Assembly (NCBI GenBank): GCA_036635475.1 | Contig: JAVWQH010000051.1 | Location: 1-8,764 of the forward strand | Source of the DNA: JAHHUA01 sp036635475 | Lineage (GTDB): Bacteria > Bacillota > Clostridia > Oscillospirales > Ruminococcaceae | Reading direction: 5' to 3' | DNA length: 8,764 nucleotides | Part shown: positions 6,277 to 8,764 of the stretch, in pieces | Numbering within the stretch: the first letter of the stretch is position 1 | Layout: each line of letters opens with the position of its first letter | Notes under the pieces: generated by a model | What the model was told of the DNA's origin: nothing | What the model saw: the letters and a program-made list of their open reading frames with translations, nothing else | Databases searched by the model: none | Translations under genes and position numbers: made by a program

Positions 6277-8490
6277 CTATTTTGAAAGGGACATTGGTTT
6301 TGGTTCTGATTGTTTGTAACTGTTTCTGCCATTATTTTTCACGTAATACATAGCTTTATCGGCTAAATTAGCTAATTCACAAAAGTTTGTTATTGTACTG
6401 TCAAACCAAGCTAAACCGCCTGAAGCACTTACTTTTAAAGTTTTGCCGTTTTGTATGGCGATTTCAGTTTGTGAAAGCCTTTTCCAGAAATTATCTACAA
6501 TTTCGATAATTTCATCTTTGCTGTTGAATGAGTAAAATAAGATATAAAATTCGTCACCGGAACGTCTTGCTAAAAGCATTTGGTCAGGAACAATAAATTC
6601 AGAAAATGTATCTGAAAAGCTCTTGATAAATTTATCGCCAACCTCGTGACCATACGCATCATTGACACATTTGAGTCCATCTAAGTCTGCCATTAAAAAT
6701 GCAACGTTTTGTATTTCTCCTCGGCTTGCAGAACTGAAAATTTTCCTGAATTTTTCTTCAAAGGAATGTCGGTTTAAAATTCCTGTCATATCGTCATAAT
6801 CACGTTCGTACAGAATTTGTTTCTTGCTTAAAACGTCTTGACTGACATCGTTAATTGTTCCCAAAACCTCATTGTCATCAATTTGAGTTACAATTTTGAC
6901 CCATTTTGTGCCAAATTTTGGATTAGAAATTTCATATATGTTATTGTTCACATCGTAGGCATTCATATAAACTTCGTTAAGCAATTTGTTGAAAATTCGC
7001 AAAGACATATAGGTGTCCTCTTTGCTTTCGTTTTCCCAACCCATAATTTCAAATAAGCTACCGCTGCAAAAAACTTTATCAGCACCTTGTCTTAATTCAT
7101 AAACACCCAAAGGGAACTCTGTCATTTTAATAATTTTATAAATTCTTGAGGCTGATTCAGTGACGGAATGGCTGAAATGTTCAAGTGTGGAAGTTAAAGT
7201 GTCAATTTCATTAATATTGATTTTTGATAAATTCATATTGGTTTTAGAATCGGGAGTATTCAATTTTGCAATTAGTCTTTTGATTGGGTCAGTTATATTT
7301 TGGCTTACGATGAATACTAAGGCAATTCCAATGATTAGATTAACCAATCCGACAAATGCTATATTACGTACTAAAGAAATTATATTGTTTTCAATAATAT
7401 TTTTTGGAAGAAACCCGATTAAAGCCCACTGTTCATCAGCAAAAGGAGATTTTGGATCATACAGATTGAGGTTTTTTACGCAACCGACAATCTTATTTTT
7501 TTCATTGCCATTAAATATATAACAATTTTCTTGTATCTCTGTGCCGGCATTTATATAGCGAGTTTCATTAAGAAATTTGTAGTCTTTAACGCCATTAAGG
7601 ACAGCTTTTCGGTATACACCTGAAGAACTGATATCAGTTGCAAGACAAAAATACCCATTTTCATTTTGGTCAAGATGATTGTAGTTAAGTATATCTTTAA
7701 TCAAATCATCAGATATATCAACCCCCAAAACCCCGATAACCTGCCCATTTTTATGGACAATAGGGATTGTATATGTCAATATTGAGCCATCAGAATATGA
7801 GATTGGATTTTCAATATAAGTCCATTTTCCAAAAAGGGATACATCGGAATTATCTCTAAGACGCTTTTTTGCAGTTGTGAGGACTTGGTTTAAATTTAAT
7901 AAGAATGGGTCAGATGAGGAATAAAGATTAAATGATGGATCCCATTTTGAATCTGTAAGGATACCATATCTTTTTGAAATATCCATTGACCCACGCAAAA
8001 GCAAAGAGTCCATTTTATTTAATGAGTTATGATTTTCAAAATTTTTATTGGAATAATTTTTTATGTAAATACCGGAATTATTAACATTTGATGTAGGTTT
8101 TTTGTCAAGCATCATATAAATTCCCGATACTTGTGTTTTTTTTAAAGAGTTAAGTAAAATAGAAGTGCATGAATCTAAAACATTGGAATTTAGTTCACTA
8201 TCGGAAGCAATATCGTCAATACTTTTGTTATTAGAAAGTAATATTCTGTCGATTATATCGGAAATTTCGTCTTCACATTCGGTGATTGAGGACCATTCCT
8301 TAACCATATTATTTTCCAGATATATAGATGCGTTAGAAACATTGTGGCCAAAAACTTCATAAGTGCTGTGCACAATGTTGGAGAACACTCCGCCAAATGT
8401 TATACTTAAAAGATAAAGGACAGACTGAAAGATAATAAAACATATAAATGGAATTAAAATCTTATAGTATATTGATTTTGATTTTTTCAA
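6277..8490 (-). CDS. Membrane-bound Cache-HAMP-PAS-GGDEF diguanylate cyclase
   Basis: A 737-residue sensor enzyme predicted to make cyclic-di-GMP from two GTP. A first membrane helix (about 10-33) is followed by a large extracellular region (about 36-372) of the double-Cache type. The typical core strand pattern is seen at 240-260 (YTIPIVHKNGQ, then VIGVLGVDIS). The second membrane helix (about 376-395) leads to a HAMP-like linker (about 396-450, with TDPIKRL and a later NEIDTL), a PAS-like domain (about 458-555) and a GGDEF domain (about 567-725). The active-site loop reads SGDEF at 644-648: the first Gly is Ser, but Asp646/Glu647 remain, as does the DLDGLKCVND metal/substrate segment, so activity is likely. 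The inhibitory RxxD site is absent (PDQM there). The start is TTG at 8490: an in-frame stop sits two codons upstream, and the next Met (residue 62) would delete the first membrane helix. The gene is transcribed alone and converges on the sensor operon. The ligand is unknown. Confidence 0.92.
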   Translation of the reverse strand: MKKSKSIYYKILIPFICFIIFQSVLYLLSITFGGVFSNIVHSTYEVFGHNVSNASIYLENNMVKEWSSITECEDEISDIIDRILLSNNKSIDDIASDSELNSNVLDSCTSILLNSLKKTQVSGIYMMLDKKPTSNVNNSGIYIKNYSNKNFENHNSLNKMDSLLLRGSMDISKRYGILTDSKWDPSFNLYSSSDPFLLNLNQVLTTAKKRLRDNSDVSLFGKWTYIENPISYSDGSILTYTIPIVHKNGQVIGVLGVDISDDLIKDILNYNHLDQNENGYFCLATDISSSGVYRKAVLNGVKDYKFLNETRYINAGTEIQENCYIFNGNEKNKIVGCVKNLNLYDPKSPFADEQWALIGFLPKNIIENNIISLVRNIAFVGLVNLIIGIALVFIVSQNITDPIKRLIAKLNTPDSKTNMNLSKININEIDTLTSTLEHFSHSVTESASRIYKIIKMTEFPLGVYELRQGADKVFCSGSLFEIMGWENESKEDTYMSLRIFNKLLNEVYMNAYDVNNNIYEISNPKFGTKWVKIVTQIDDNEVLGTINDVSQDVLSKKQILYERDYDDMTGILNRHSFEEKFRKIFSSASRGEIQNVAFLMADLDGLKCVNDAYGHEVGDKFIKSFSDTFSEFIVPDQMLLARRSGDEFYILFYSFNSKDEIIEIVDNFWKRLSQTEIAIQNGKTLKVSASGGLAWFDSTITNFCELANLADKAMYYVKNNGRNSYKQSEPKPMSLSK

Positions 8491-8498
8491 TAATTATG

Positions 8499-8504
8499 CC
8501 CCCC
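8499..8504 (-). promoter_or_regulatory. Unusual all-G ribosome binding site supporting the TTG start
   Basis: On the minus strand a run of six G lies 8 nt before the TTG start at 8490. It can pair with the CCUCC anti-Shine-Dalgarno through a G-U wobble in place of the usual A. With the in-frame stop at 8496-8494, it makes TTG the only reasonable start. Confidence 0.65.
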
Positions 8505-8513
8505 ACAGTTTAT

Positions 8514-8575
8514 TGCCGACTAAAACAAGTATATTTGAAAATATTGTATATAATTCACACAAGTTTTTATCGGCA
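8514..8575 (-). promoter_or_regulatory. Structured 5' leader of the diguanylate cyclase mRNA
   Basis: On the minus strand TGCCGA at the very start of the predicted transcript (8575-8570) pairs with TCGGCA (8519-8514). The pairing continues inward (TAAAA with TTTTA, then C-G) if a bulged base on each side is allowed, giving about 12 pairs closing a long AT-rich loop. It ends 9 nt before the ribosome binding site. No known riboswitch family was recognised. It may stabilise the mRNA or serve as a regulatory leader. Confidence 0.4.
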
Positions 8576-8582
8576 TATAAAA

Positions 8583-8611
8583 ATTATAACAGTTTATTTA
8601 TAATAAATCAA
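8583..8611 (-). promoter_or_regulatory. Sigma-A-type promoter of the diguanylate cyclase gene
   Basis: Read on the minus strand: the -35 box TTGATT (8611-8606), a 17-base spacer, and the -10 box TATAAT (8588-8583) preceded by TGT, an extended -10. Transcription would start near 8576 and give a leader of about 86 nt. The -35 and -10 hexamers, the spacing and the TGN extension match those of the operon promoter at 190-218. Confidence 0.75.
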
Positions 8612-8719
8612 GAATTAATAAATACATAATATTAAAATAATAATCAATTCGTCATTTCTTTGTAATTTTTTACTAAACTGTTAAATATATAAATAATGAG
8701 TGACTTTTATAAAAAAGCC

Positions 8720-8747
8720 TTGATTTTTTCTAAAAAAAGTGTAAAAT
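8720..8747 (+). promoter_or_regulatory. Promoter of a gene beyond the right edge, probably heat-shock
   Basis: TTGATT (8720-8725) and TAAAAT (8742-8747) are 16 bases apart, with the predicted start around 8754. That start falls inside the CIRCE half-site at 8752, the usual arrangement for HrcA-repressed chaperone promoters. Confidence 0.65.
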
Positions 8748-8751
8748 ATAG

Positions 8752-8760
8752 TTAGCACTC
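8752..8760 (+). promoter_or_regulatory. Left half of a CIRCE operator (HrcA site), cut by the window end
   Basis: TTAGCACTC is the exact left arm of the CIRCE element (TTAGCACTC-N9-GAGTGCTAA), the binding site of the heat-shock repressor HrcA. Only four bases of the spacer are inside the window, so the right arm cannot be seen. The position directly after a -10 box fits known groES-groEL and hrcA-grpE-dnaK promoters of Gram-positive bacteria. It predicts a chaperone operon starting just to the right, divergent from the cyclase gene. Confidence 0.75.
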
Positions 8761-8764
8761 AAAT

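Noticed and set aside
7160..7522. 120-residue + strand frame inside the cyclase gene
   Set aside because: It lies antisense to the HAMP, membrane and Cache coding region. Its composition mirrors that gene and no start signal is seen.
1..8764. Mobile element or phage origin for the region
   Set aside because: No transposase, integrase, terminal repeats or tRNA attachment site is seen. All three genes have similar AT-rich codon use and ordinary chromosomal signalling functions.

Overview
The window is AT-rich, with long poly-A/T intergenic stretches. It has strong GGAGG-type ribosome binding sites, sigma-A-like promoters with extended -10 boxes, and (at the right edge) half of a CIRCE heat-shock operator. 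Together these point to a low-GC Gram-positive bacterium, most likely an anaerobic Clostridia member (Oscillospiraceae/Ruminococcaceae or Lachnospiraceae type). The genus cannot be fixed from sequence reading alone.

Layout: positions 1-341 are non-coding. They hold a strong inverted repeat at the left edge and a near-consensus promoter at 190-218. Two genes follow on the + strand, 49 bp apart with no terminator between them, so they are probably one operon. The first (342-3329) is a 995-residue cytoplasmic REC-GGDEF(degenerate)-EAL-PAS-PAS-GGDEF protein, predicted to both break down and make cyclic-di-GMP. The second (3379-6117) is a 912-residue membrane hybrid histidine kinase. It has two tandem extracellular solute-binding-protein domains, one transmembrane helix, HisKA, HATPase and a C-terminal receiver. 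A stem-loop terminator follows. A third gene (8490-6277, minus strand) converges on this operon and has its own terminator. It encodes a 737-residue membrane-bound Cache-HAMP-PAS-GGDEF diguanylate cyclase that starts at TTG. The right intergenic region (8491-8764) carries its promoter and a structured leader. It also carries a rightward promoter overlapping the first half of a CIRCE element, so a chaperone operon (groES-groEL or hrcA-grpE-dnaK) very probably begins just beyond the window.

How the genes may work together (inference): the hybrid kinase senses an extracellular small molecule and passes phosphate to the receiver of the neighbouring GGDEF/EAL enzyme, which then changes the c-di-GMP level. 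The convergent Cache cyclase adds a second, independent extracellular input to the same second messenger. The window is therefore a small c-di-GMP signalling island. The families are all known. The points worth attention are the domain combination, the absence of an Hpt domain, the missing I-sites in both intact cyclase domains, and the regulatory sites.
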